A program made the translations under genes and the position numbers. Shown one piece after another: positions 28,878-35,414 of a DNA stretch of 46,908 nt. The notes under the pieces were generated by a model that was given only the letters and a program-made list of their open reading frames with translations, was not told the DNA's origin and made no database searches. Where the stretch lies: positions 1 through 46,908 of the IMG/VR virus record IMGVR_UViG_3300031339_000012. The stretch is one strand, 5' to 3'. Numbering within the stretch: position 1 is the stretch's first letter; each line of letters starts with the position of its first letter. The DNA is from a virus.

Positions 28878-30031
28878 AATTTACCTTTGGTGTTTAAAAT
28901 GTTGGATATTGTTTCAGCAAGGTCAGTAAACCATTGCTTACTATTTCCGCGTGTTGTTTCCGCTGCTGTTCCTATTCTGATTCCTGACGTCTCAACAAAA
29001 GAGCGTGGGTCGTCGGGTATACTATTTTTGTTAACAGTTATGCCATTTATCTCAAGTAGGTCAGCAGCAGCTCTTCCGGAATGTTTGCTAGTGCTTAGAT
29101 CCAGTAGTATTATATGAGAATCTGTACCGTTTGTCAATGTTTTAATGCCCTGCTGATTAAACACTGTACACATCGCCTTGGCATTAACAATCACCTCAGC
29201 TGCATATTCCTTAAATGACACGGTATCTGCTTCAATAAAGCATTGCGCTTTGGCTGCAATTGTATTCATCAGCGGGCCACCTTGCGTACCAGGAAAGATT
29301 GCACTGTTGATCTTCCTGGTGTAGGCGGAGTCGTTCCACATAATTATGCCACCGCGTGGACCACGTAGAGTTTTGTGTGTAGTAGAAGTAATGACGTCAG
29401 CTAGTCCTACTGGGGTTGGATATACTCCTCCAGCAATCAATCCCGAATAGTGAGCTACGTCAGCTAGTAATACTGCGCCTACAGCGTCTGCTATGGCTCT
29501 AAAACGCACAAAGTCGATTTGGCGTGGGTAGGCACTAGCTCCACATATGATCATTTTAGGACGATGTTTATGGGCAAGTTCCTCAACTTCGTCATAGTCA
29601 ATCCATCCATCGGAGTCTACCCCGTAGCTAAATGCATTATATATCTTGCCAGATATGTTAGGAGCAGAGCCATGTGATAAGTGGCCACCGCTACTAAGAC
29701 CCAGGCCTAGGATAGTGTCACCTGTATTAAGAAATGCCTGAAACACTGCTGTATTTGCATTAGCTCCGCTATGCGGTTGTACGTTTGCAAAATTGCATCC
29801 AAACAGTGCTTTTAGTTTACTAATTGCTAGCTCTTCAATTTCATCAATGTGTTCGCAGCCATTGTAGTAACGTTTGCTCGGGTATCCTTCTGCGTACTTG
29901 TTAGTAAACACACTCCCGTTGAGCTCCATTACTTCTGCACTAGCAAAGTTTTCACTGGCAATTAGCTCTATAGTAGAGTTTTGCCTAGCTTGTTCTCTTG
30001 CTACTATCTGCTGTATGGTATCATTAATCAT
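28874..30031 (-). CDS. glyA: Serine hydroxymethyltransferase
   Basis: 385 aa from the ATG at 30031; a start at 30067 (397 aa) would overlap the previous gene by 44 nt. It makes methylene-tetrahydrofolate from serine. Strong family marks are IELIASENF, TNKYAEGYPSKRYYNG, QPHSGANANTAV, LADVAHYSGLIAGG, and the PLP lysine in STTHKTLRGPRGG (K220 in this numbering). GTQGGPLMNTIAAKA follows. The sequence is complete to the C-terminus. SHMT is uncommon in phages; together with ThyA and DHFR it supplies the one-carbon unit for dTMP. Confidence 0.93.
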   Translation of the reverse strand: MINDTIQQIVAREQARQNSTIELIASENFASAEVMELNGSVFTNKYAEGYPSKRYYNGCEHIDEIEELAISKLKALFGCNFANVQPHSGANANTAVFQAFLNTGDTILGLGLSSGGHLSHGSAPNISGKIYNAFSYGVDSDGWIDYDEVEELAHKHRPKMIICGASAYPRQIDFVRFRAIADAVGAVLLADVAHYSGLIAGGVYPTPVGLADVITSTTHKTLRGPRGGIIMWNDSAYTRKINSAIFPGTQGGPLMNTIAAKAQCFIEADTVSFKEYAAEVIVNAKAMCTVFNQQGIKTLTNGTDSHIILLDLSTSKHSGRAAADLLEINGITVNKNSIPDDPRSFVETSGIRIGTAAETTRGNSKQWFTDLAETISNILNTKGKL

Positions 30032-30506
30032 CTGCTTCGGAATCTCTATATTCGTAAATTGGTTCATCTGGTTTAGTATATGGAAACTCTACAGGCGTTG
30101 CGCAGCCACTGCCTGAGAAGTGGATTTTAGACTTCTTTCCAGATTCTTCGTCGGTGTGCCATTCCCAAAACAACTTGCCGTCGATGTCCCAGGCGCTGTT
30201 GTTGTCTTTAAATACGCTGCTCAATCGTTTGTTTTGGTACATTACATTACCGCCTGACTCTGCGGTGACGTCTGTCCACTCGCTGTCTTCGCCGGTAAGC
30301 GGTGTTAGTGGCTCGAACGCCAGCAGCTTCTTGAGAACACCTAATGCATAGCTTGCGCTGTATCCACTGTGACCTTCCGCACTGAACTCTTCTACCATGC
30401 GTAGAATGTGATCTCGCATACAGAAGTTTATGTCATCACCCGTTCTGTCTTCGCTAGTCATTCCAATTCGATCTAATTCTGATTTTGCAAAATCTAGCAT
30501 ACTCAT
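30024..30506 (-). CDS. Conserved phage protein (160 aa)
   Basis: It begins MSMLDFAKSELDRIGM, and the middle reads EGHSGYSASYALGVLKKLLA then FEPLTPLTGEDSEW, a pattern I know from many unrelated phages but not with a function. The C-terminal half is rich in aromatic and acidic residues (WDIDGKLFWEWHTDEESG, SGSGCATPVEFPYTKP). Its start overlaps the previous gene by 4 nt. Confidence 0.75.
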   Translation of the reverse strand: MSMLDFAKSELDRIGMTSEDRTGDDINFCMRDHILRMVEEFSAEGHSGYSASYALGVLKKLLAFEPLTPLTGEDSEWTDVTAESGGNVMYQNKRLSSVFKDNNSAWDIDGKLFWEWHTDEESGKKSKIHFSGSGCATPVEFPYTKPDEPIYEYRDSEADD

Positions 30507-30697
30507 TTTTTAAACTCCATAAACGGTTCAATATCGTTGTCAAACACCTGCGCCATTTGTCTCCACAAAAAGTCTTTCTCACCTTGAGTCAGTGCACAGT
30601 TAAACAGATTAGTGTCATCATCGGCTTTTGTGGGTAAAAAATACGCATGATTATATGTTAAGCACATGTTGTTAATAATATTTTCACGATCCATCAT
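30503..30697 (-). CDS. Small hypothetical protein (64 aa)
   Basis: It begins MMDRENIINNMCLTYNHAYF and contains ALTQGEKDFLWRQMAQVFDN, a small helical protein found beside DUF6794-like genes in phages. Two adjacent ATG codons at 30697 and 30694 are possible starts. It overlaps both neighbours. Confidence 0.7.
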   Translation of the reverse strand: MMDRENIINNMCLTYNHAYFLPTKADDDTNLFNCALTQGEKDFLWRQMAQVFDNDIEPFMEFKK

Positions 30698-30968
30698 CTA
30701 GATCCTCTTGCAGTCTGTGCCAGACTTCTTGTATAATGCCCTGGCTTAGCGCATCTGGGTGTCCGTTGCTACAGTCAACGCCGTCTTGTAGCTCTGGAGT
30801 CCATTTTGCTTCCCACAAACTAAACTCATTGCGTATCTTTCGACCCAGCGTGTGGTGATACAGTATTAGGTCCGATTCTTTTGTTTCTAAAAACGCCACC
30901 TTAGACTGTTTTGCTTCGTTGTGGAACCAGCCAATAACTTCTTCAATTATCTGTTCGCGTGTTTTCAT
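30684..30968 (-). CDS. DUF6794-like phage protein
   Basis: 94 aa from the ATG at 30968 (GAGG ten bases upstream). Key stretches are LILYHHTLGRKIRNEFSLWE and HPDALSQGIIQEVWHRLQED, matching the familiar order (Y-H-H-T-L-G-x-x-I-R-N-x-(Y/F)-x-L-W ... HPD-x-x-S ... VWxRLQ) of DUF6794-type phage proteins. Function unknown. It overlaps the preceding and following genes. Confidence 0.72.
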   Translation of the reverse strand: MKTREQIIEEVIGWFHNEAKQSKVAFLETKESDLILYHHTLGRKIRNEFSLWEAKWTPELQDGVDCSNGHPDALSQGIIQEVWHRLQEDLDDGS

Positions 30969-31134
30969 CGTATACCTCAAATGCTATTTTAATATAATCA
31001 CGACAAGCGTTGCTCCAAACAGTTTCGGCCATAGAGCACATTTGTCCATCGCCTACATCAATTACATCAGCACACTGTTTAGCTATTAACTTAGCAAATC
31101 GCTGTACTACTTCGTTGTAGAACGACTCTTTCAT
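30943..31134 (-). CDS. Small hypothetical protein (63 aa)
   Basis: It begins MKESFYNEVVQRFAKLIAKQ. It is helical, with three cysteines (C19, C31, C42) distributed through QCADVIDVGDGQMCSMAETVW. No metal-binding spacing is obvious. It overlaps the DUF6794-like gene by 26 nt and may share its 5' region with a 35-codon frame. Confidence 0.6.
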   Translation of the reverse strand: MKESFYNEVVQRFAKLIAKQCADVIDVGDGQMCSMAETVWSNACRDYIKIAFEVYDENTRTDN

Positions 31135-31198
31135 CAAAAGAATCGCCGCCTGCTTGCTGCCAAAGCAATTGAATATCTGTCCTGGTTACTTTTTTCAT
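31091..31198 (-). CDS. Possible 35-codon gene coupled to the exonuclease
   Basis: It reads MKKVTRTDIQLLWQQAGGDS and ends ...STAIC. The ATG overlaps the exonuclease stop (ATGA) and AAGGAA lies 14 bases upstream. It overlaps the start of the 63-aa gene by 44 nt, which argues against it; otherwise this short gap would be empty. Confidence 0.35.
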   Translation of the reverse strand: MKKVTRTDIQLLWQQAGGDSFDERVVLQRSSTAIC

Positions 31199-31734
31199 CG
31201 TTTAATACCTAATTCCTTGTAGGCAAGTTGCACGGCCTTGGCTTGAAAATATGAGTCTGCCAGCGCGTTGTGTAGGGCATCTTGCCCTACTGACTTCCTT
31301 GGGTCCGATGCACATGCCGAAAACAATGTGCGACTGTCGCGGATTTGCCAAAAGTTCCAGGGAACCGGTTTGCCTATACAGCGATATAAGTCTTCAAGAA
31401 TGGTATAGTCAAAGCCGTATCCTTGCCCCCAAAGTACGCTAGTTCCCACACACCACTTAGATAACTGTCGTAGCGCGTCTTCTACGCTGAGCCTGCCTTC
31501 GGGATCAAATGCTTCTTCCATAACAGCAGGGTCCTGCTTGCCCCACCACTCAATTGTACTGTCACTTGCTGATCGCCCCAGCCTGTCTTGTTCGTCGATG
31601 TCAATCTTAAAATACAGTTCCGAATGCGGTTCTGAACCGCATCTGGGATCAAACTTGACTGCACCTAGGCTCAGTACTGTTGCACTTGGCGTTACGTCAA
31701 GTGTTTCTAAATCGATCATTCCGTGGGTTGCCAT
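31195..31734 (-). CDS. dexA-like: 3'-5' exonuclease of the DexA/Rv2179c-like RNase H-fold type
   Basis: 179 aa from the ATG at 31734, which has AGGAG nine bases upstream; a longer frame to 31803 lacks that. DEDDh marks: MIDLETLDVTPSATVLSLG (D8 and E10), a central WGQGYGFDYTILEDL with the second Asp, and HNALADSYFQAKAV with the final His and Asp. T4 DexA (227 aa) is a comparable exonuclease; the Rv2179c-like family acts on RNA. A role in degrading host nucleic acid or processing RNA is possible. It overlaps the upstream membrane-protein gene by 19 nt. Confidence 0.85.
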   Translation of the reverse strand: MATHGMIDLETLDVTPSATVLSLGAVKFDPRCGSEPHSELYFKIDIDEQDRLGRSASDSTIEWWGKQDPAVMEEAFDPEGRLSVEDALRQLSKWCVGTSVLWGQGYGFDYTILEDLYRCIGKPVPWNFWQIRDSRTLFSACASDPRKSVGQDALHNALADSYFQAKAVQLAYKELGIKR

Positions 31735-31898
31735 GTTGGACTCCTGTTTTCCTGGCCTATGCCAGATATGATTAAGAATATATACAGGATGGGCCAACCC
31801 CATCCTGTAATAGAGCTAGTGAGGTGCAGAAACATCAAGACAATGCCTGCGAGCCCAGTGGTAGTAAGACTTTTGTTGTTTGTTTCTGGAAGTTTCAA
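31716..31898 (-). CDS. Small membrane protein with TTG start
   Basis: 60 aa. A polar start MKLPETNNKSLTTT precedes a hydrophobic stretch (about 15-46; GLAGIVLMFLHLTSS, then PILYIFLIISGIG) with a Trp-rich turn, so one or two membrane helices. The start codon is TTG with AGGAG five bases upstream; both lie within the hairpin 31896-31940. It is the first gene after the promoter at 31923-31951. Function unknown. Confidence 0.6.
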   Translation of the reverse strand: MKLPETNNKSLTTTGLAGIVLMFLHLTSSITGWGWPILYIFLIISGIGQENRSPTWQPTE

Positions 31899-31940
31899 GT
31901 TCTGCTCCTGTACTGTTAATACAGTGTAGCGCAGAACTTG
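31896..31940 (-). promoter_or_regulatory. Hairpin covering the start region of the small membrane gene
   Basis: A 10-bp perfect inverted repeat, CAAGTTCTGC (31896-31905) and GCAGAACTTG (31931-31940), with an inner ACTGT/ACAGT stem (31912-31916, 31921-31925). In RNA it pairs the TTG start codon and borders AGGAG, so read-through transcripts may not be translated here. Confidence 0.65.
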
Positions 31941-31951
31941 AGAAATGTCAA
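31923..31951 (-). promoter_or_regulatory. Sigma70-type early promoter
   Basis: Minus strand: TTGACA at 31951-31946, 17-nt spacer, TACACT at 31928-31923. Transcripts starting near 31916 would lack the upstream hairpin arm, freeing the TTG start of the membrane gene. Confidence 0.7.
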
Positions 31952-31964
31952 TGACAGAATCACG

Positions 31965-32222
31965 TTATTTGGTAATGGTAAATTCAACATCTATGAACTC
32001 TAATGGAATATAAGGACAATAGAAGAGACTAGTATTAAAACGATTTTTGTTCTTTTCTACGTAATCTTTGTAGGTTAGACCCGCTAGGGCTTTGTAGGTC
32101 TCAAACTGTTCAAACTTACCCTGACTCCATAATTTATCAAGAGCCGACACGTTGTCTAAGAGATACATATCCCAGGCAACGTCTGTGCGTATTTTATTTC
32201 CTGCATCAAGTAGTAAACTCAT
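31965..32222 (-). CDS. Small hypothetical protein (85 aa)
   Basis: It begins MSLLLDAGNKIRTDVAWDMY and includes YKALAGLTYKDYVEKNKNRF; the end is beta-like (PLEFIDVEFTITK). No recognised family or membrane segment. It is the first gene downstream of the 640-nt non-coding region. The early promoter 31923-31951 begins just after its stop. Confidence 0.65.
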   Translation of the reverse strand: MSLLLDAGNKIRTDVAWDMYLLDNVSALDKLWSQGKFEQFETYKALAGLTYKDYVEKNKNRFNTSLFYCPYIPLEFIDVEFTITK

Positions 32223-32468
32223 AATACTAGTCCCGTGTGTTAAATATTTTTCTATCGTCTAAGATAAGTAGTTTCTTTTAATTCAGAACATGCCATTTAT
32301 GTAATAGTTTATTAACTGTCTTTGTGTACGCTTCGCTTAACACAAGTTTTCGCTTGCGCTCAAACTATGTTCTTTTATGAATAATGTTTTTATTACCCAG
32401 TTAACACTTGCTTTGCATGGCTGCTAACAGCAGTCATGTTCTATTATATTATCTAGATAGTAGAACCA

Positions 32469-32492
32469 TTATTCACCCAAGTGGGTGAATAA
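32469..32492. other. Strong stem-loop in the non-coding region
   Basis: TTATTCACCC, loop AAGT, GGGTGAATAA: 10 perfect pairs. Neither side has a clear T-run, so termination is uncertain. Confidence 0.6.
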
Positions 32493-32788
32493 AAGGTATC
32501 TCAACATTATCTGAGTGAGCTTTACCATCTTAATAAAAGAGATTTACATTTCTGTATCAGAGGCGGTTGACCGGTACCCCTTACTCTAGCTTCACAATAT
32601 CAACGGATGGCAGTTAATTCCTATTAAGCGAAATTACTTGCCCGTAGGTTGTATCTTTTTCACAGCGCCTACTTCTTTTAAAGCCTTTAGTTAGCTTTTG
32701 CCTTCCAGTGCATCAAAATCCGTCGACGATATTATATCGCAGACTCTTGATGAGTCGAGCATCCCCGACCAAACAGTACTGGTTATAT

Positions 32789-32828
32789 GCCTATGCGTGC
32801 CTATGCGTGCCTATGTGTGCCTATGAGT
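32789..32828. repeat. Four-copy 10-bp tandem repeat GCCTATGNGT
   Basis: Two identical copies of GCCTATGCGT followed by GCCTATGTGT and GCCTATGAGT, then a degenerate GCCTGAG. The repeats are head to tail like iterons, 36 nt downstream of the MazG-like gene end. Confidence 0.85.
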
Positions 32829-32863
32829 GCCTGAGAAGTCGAGAACTATTAATTGTTATAAAT

Positions 32864-33160
32864 CTAGGTAAGGTCAGCTGATTTCACAAAGACACCGTCT
32901 ATCATTCGGCCCTTGCGGTCTTTAATATCATTGTAGGCAACTTCAAGGCATTCATCTAGTGTATGTCCGTTTCGCACCATAATGTTAATTAGTACGACCA
33001 TCATATCGCCGATGTCGTCCTTAATGTCTTTACCTTTGCATAGAGAATCTGACAATTCTCCAGCCTCTTGAATCAACTTCATGTACTGGTCTTTGTCTGT
33101 GCTGCCTGCGATCAAATTTCGGTCGTGGTGCCATTGCTTGATTAAAGTTTCGTAATCCAT
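32864..33160 (-). CDS. mazG-like: MazG-like nucleotide pyrophosphohydrolase
   Basis: 98 aa, the single-domain all-alpha form. The MazG metal-binding pattern E-x2-E ... (D/E)-x2-D is visible as QEAGE (31-35, E32 and E35) and DDIGD (48-52). Helices then continue with MMVVLINIMVRNG and AYNDIKDRKGRMIDG. Such enzymes hydrolyse (d)NTPs or ppGpp-like alarmones; phage MazG is a frequent auxiliary gene. The following gene is the GroES-like co-chaperonin, with a 15-nt gap. Confidence 0.85.
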   Translation of the reverse strand: MDYETLIKQWHHDRNLIAGSTDKDQYMKLIQEAGELSDSLCKGKDIKDDIGDMMVVLINIMVRNGHTLDECLEVAYNDIKDRKGRMIDGVFVKSADLT

Positions 33161-33175
33161 TTTATTCCTCTTTGG

Positions 33176-33586
33176 TTAGTGTTGTGGGTTTACAAACGAG
33201 CTAGGGTCTACTGTAGCGTGTTCGCCGTCTCGGTATTCTGATCCCATGTTTAAGCTATTAGGAGCAGTTACTGAATAGGCTAATATGCTTTCGGTTTCTA
33301 TCATTCTAACTTCAAACTCGTTGTCGTTATTTTCTAAACTGATACCTCTAGTCCAACGACCGTGTTCAACTAAGACCCAATCACCTACATTGTATACATC
33401 TGAATTAATTGTTCCTTTACTGTATACCTTGCCCCAGCGAGGATAAATGCCTCGAGTTTTTCCGTCGTCGTTAGATACCACTATACCTGTATTAGTAGTT
33501 TGCTCACCAAAGTGCATGCCGGTAACTAGCACTCGGTTGTTGATTGCCCTTAGGTCGCCTTTTATATTGTTAATGTTAGTGGCCAT
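33176..33586 (-). CDS. 31: GroES-like co-chaperonin (gp31 analogue)
   Basis: 136 aa. A GroES-type beta barrel: AINNRVLVTGMHFGEQTTNTGIV with the mobile loop (about 24-35) that contacts GroEL, then RWGKVYSKG and VYNVGDWVLVEHGRWTRGISL, parallel to GroES V-x-V-G-D-x-V. T4 gp31 replaces GroES when folding the major capsid protein; this is the likely job here. The N- and C-terminal extensions beyond the 97-aa host GroES are typical of phage versions. It overlaps the next gene by one base. Confidence 0.87.
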   Translation of the reverse strand: MATNINNIKGDLRAINNRVLVTGMHFGEQTTNTGIVVSNDDGKTRGIYPRWGKVYSKGTINSDVYNVGDWVLVEHGRWTRGISLENNDNEFEVRMIETESILAYSVTAPNSLNMGSEYRDGEHATVDPSSFVNPQH

Positions 33587-34008
33587 TATTTACCTTTTTT
33601 TGTAAAGTTGCCGTCTGTGTCTTCGATCCAATCTTCTTCGTTAGCTTCTAATTCTTCTTCTGCTGCTGTTAATTGTTCTTGAACTTTGGGCTGAGACTTC
33701 TTCGCAGGTTTCCTAGTAGCCACTGGTTTAGTAGTTGGCTGCTCTACTGGTTTTGTTTCTATTTCAGTAGTTGATACTGCTCTTCCGCTGTCTGATCGAA
33801 CTTTGCCTGCTTGAGCATAGTGCTCCTGAACGATTGCTTCACGCTTGCGTATAATTTGGCCACCGGGGCCCAATTCGTCTCCACGTGCGTTTACTTTTGC
33901 ATTACCGACCGCCGGGGTCAATTCGTTTCTTTTGCGTAGCAAGTCCATGTCAACTCGCTTTCCTCTCATACTAGTGTGCTGTCTTTTTGCTGGTGATACT
34001 TTTGACAT
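33586..34008 (-). CDS. Conserved marine T4-like phage protein (140 aa)
   Basis: Very well conserved start by memory: VSPAKRQHTSMRGKRVDMDL, then LLRKRNELTPAVGNAKVNAR and GDELGPGGQIIRKRE, present in most marine T4-like phages. The C-terminal half is low-complexity (Pro/Lys then Glu-rich) and ends in DTDGNFTKKGK. Function not established. It is expressed with the GroES-like gene (TAATG overlap). Confidence 0.78.
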   Translation of the reverse strand: MSKVSPAKRQHTSMRGKRVDMDLLRKRNELTPAVGNAKVNARGDELGPGGQIIRKREAIVQEHYAQAGKVRSDSGRAVSTTEIETKPVEQPTTKPVATRKPAKKSQPKVQEQLTAAEEELEANEEDWIEDTDGNFTKKGK

Positions 34009-34032
34009 AAATGTCTCCTATTATGTACTTAC

Positions 34033-34554
34033 TTATCTCATGAACTCGTGGAAGTCCAGTCCGTATTGAATTGAGTTTATTTTGTGCACTCCGATCAAGT
34101 ACAGTACAAAACTTGCTACACTAGATCCTCTGCCCACTCCCCAAACTATTTCATTCTCTCTCATAAAATTAACCAAAAAGATCATGTACCTAAGTATATT
34201 AAGCATGTCGCGTGTTTGATATTCTTGTAATTCCTGAGACAGTCTGTTTATCTCGTCTTGGTTTGTACAGGACACTACAAGGTAATCGTAAACGTTTATC
34301 TTTAGATACTCGTCAGGCATAAACCACTCAGACTGACAAGCATCATCAAATTCTAACATTGTTACGTTTGGGGGGATATAAACTTGCAGACCTTGGGTGT
34401 ACCTATGCTTTGCTGCGGCATTAAATCGTTGTACATCAGCTGTGTCTTCACACTGCACATCATGCACTTTAGATGCATGGCCACTATAGATCAGATTGAT
34501 AAGATCCGCAGCGGAAAAGATCGGTATACCCAAGTCGTCTATTTTTATAAGCAT
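34033..34554 (-). CDS. Stand-alone PolIII-alpha-like palm fragment
   Basis: 173 aa. The C-terminal third reads EIVWGVGRGSSVASFVLYLI (136-155) then HKINSIQYGLDFHEF, matching the DnaE segment with the G-x-GRGS motif that contacts the incoming nucleotide. The catalytic Asp-bearing segments of DnaE are absent, so it cannot polymerise alone. Equivalent proteins are common in marine T4-like phages and are annotated as PolIII-alpha. The ATG at 34554 has no ribosome binding site; a promoter at 34561-34589 would give a leaderless transcript. Confidence 0.8.
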   Translation of the reverse strand: MLIKIDDLGIPIFSAADLINLIYSGHASKVHDVQCEDTADVQRFNAAAKHRYTQGLQVYIPPNVTMLEFDDACQSEWFMPDEYLKINVYDYLVVSCTNQDEINRLSQELQEYQTRDMLNILRYMIFLVNFMRENEIVWGVGRGSSVASFVLYLIGVHKINSIQYGLDFHEFMR

Positions 34555-34560
34555 GTAAAC

Positions 34561-34589
34561 AGTTTAATTGATATTGATTAGATTGTCAA
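34561..34589 (-). promoter_or_regulatory. Possible sigma70 promoter giving a leaderless transcript
   Basis: Minus strand: TTGACA at 34589-34584, 17-nt spacer, TAAACT at 34566-34561, only six bases from the ATG at 34554. It lies within the end of the upstream gene. Confidence 0.5.
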
Positions 34590-34809
34590 CACTTTTGTGG
34601 CCGTTTGCGGCCATTTGTTCTCTTTCTTTTTGTGCTGCGATCACACGACGTTCAGCTACCTCAGCATAGTAAATATCAAGGAACACTGTGATCTGATGCT
34701 TAACACTTGGGTTTGAACTCTGAAAGTACTTGCGCTGAAGTTCGGATATTTTTGAATCTAGTTGACTTTCGCTCATGTCACTCAATGAGTGTATCAGCGG
34801 ACTGATCAC
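34564..34809 (-). CDS. Conserved structural-cluster protein (81 aa, GTG start)
   Basis: It begins with GTG at 34809 overlapping the upstream TGA (GTGA), with GGAGAG upstream; it reads MISPLIHSLSDMSESQLDSK. Related proteins with the pattern N/SPLIHSLS-(E/D)-x8-KI-x-(E/D)-L-x-(R/K)-KYF occur in marine T4-like phages. The body is helical, KYFQSSNPSVKHQITVFLDI. Function is unknown. An ATG at 34776 would be the alternative start but lacks a site. Confidence 0.75.
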   Translation of the reverse strand: MISPLIHSLSDMSESQLDSKISELQRKYFQSSNPSVKHQITVFLDIYYAEVAERRVIAAQKEREQMAANGHKSVDNLININ

Positions 34810-35378
34810 GAGAACTCTCCGATGTAGTTTGCAAACACAGTGCTGCCTTTGGTTGCAGTCCAAAATTCAACAATGACCGATGTGTCATTACTAGCAACAG
34901 TTAATGGTTCTGGAAAATCCGACGAATACTTAATTGTTCCGGCATTGGTCGTTAACCCTATTTCGTGTACAGTAGAATCACTTCCTTTAAATTCTACAGT
35001 CATTTTTGAAACATAGACTCCGTCTCGTTCAGGCCAATTAGTCAGCATAAACGTAGCGTCAGTTCCTAGTGCAATCGTTTGGTAGTGTCCTTCTAAGAAA
35101 CTAATTACTAAGTTCGGCGATTGCTCGTTTATTGTTAGAGGATTACGTGATGAGTGAGTAGACAACGACAGTTCTGCATTAGCAACTACACTGCCGCCGA
35201 AGTCGTTAGGCTGACTCAGCTTTGCAGTATTACTCTGCAGGGATGTAATTTCATTTTTTGCAATGCCTAATCCTGCCTTAATGATACTAAAGTTATCGCG
35301 AAAGCCTTGAGTGTCATTATCTACTCCGGCAACTGGGTACGTTGCATCTACTGTTTCGCTTATAATTTGACTTGCCAT
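34806..35378 (-). CDS. Virion structural protein (190 aa)
   Basis: It begins with the widely shared virion module ISETVDATYPVAGVDNDTQG followed by FRDNFSIIKAGLGIAKNEI, known from tail-associated proteins of marine T4-like phages. A beta-rich section with no catalytic motif follows. GAGGAA precedes the ATG. It is coupled to the following GTG gene. It is probably a small fibre or baseplate component. Confidence 0.8.
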   Translation of the reverse strand: MASQIISETVDATYPVAGVDNDTQGFRDNFSIIKAGLGIAKNEITSLQSNTAKLSQPNDFGGSVVANAELSLSTHSSRNPLTINEQSPNLVISFLEGHYQTIALGTDATFMLTNWPERDGVYVSKMTVEFKGSDSTVHEIGLTTNAGTIKYSSDFPEPLTVASNDTSVIVEFWTATKGSTVFANYIGEFS

Positions 35379-35414
35379 AATTATTCCTCTGTTATATAAA
35401 CCTATTTAGTATTG

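Larger units (their letters stand above)
32223..32863. other. Hairpin-rich non-coding region
   Basis: About 640 nt without a convincing gene on either strand: the longest frames are about 20 codons. It contains a 10-bp stem with a four-base loop (32469-32492), a long imperfect palindrome around ATCTAGAT near 32445-32460, a GACTC/GAGTC hairpin near 32740-32760 and a four-copy 10-bp tandem repeat (32789-32828). No tRNA was found. It may be a replication origin, an RNA gene or a decayed gene. Confidence 0.6.

Noticed and set aside
32748-32780. Hammerhead-ribozyme-like string (TTGATGAGTCG ... CGACCAAAC) in the non-coding region
   Set aside because: The invariant CUGAUGA and GAAA core positions are both changed (TTGATGA, CAAA) and no closing stem I could be drawn; probably chance within a hairpin-rich stretch.
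32789-32828. Tandem repeats as a CRISPR array
   Set aside because: Repeat unit is only 10 bp with no spacers and no cas genes nearby.
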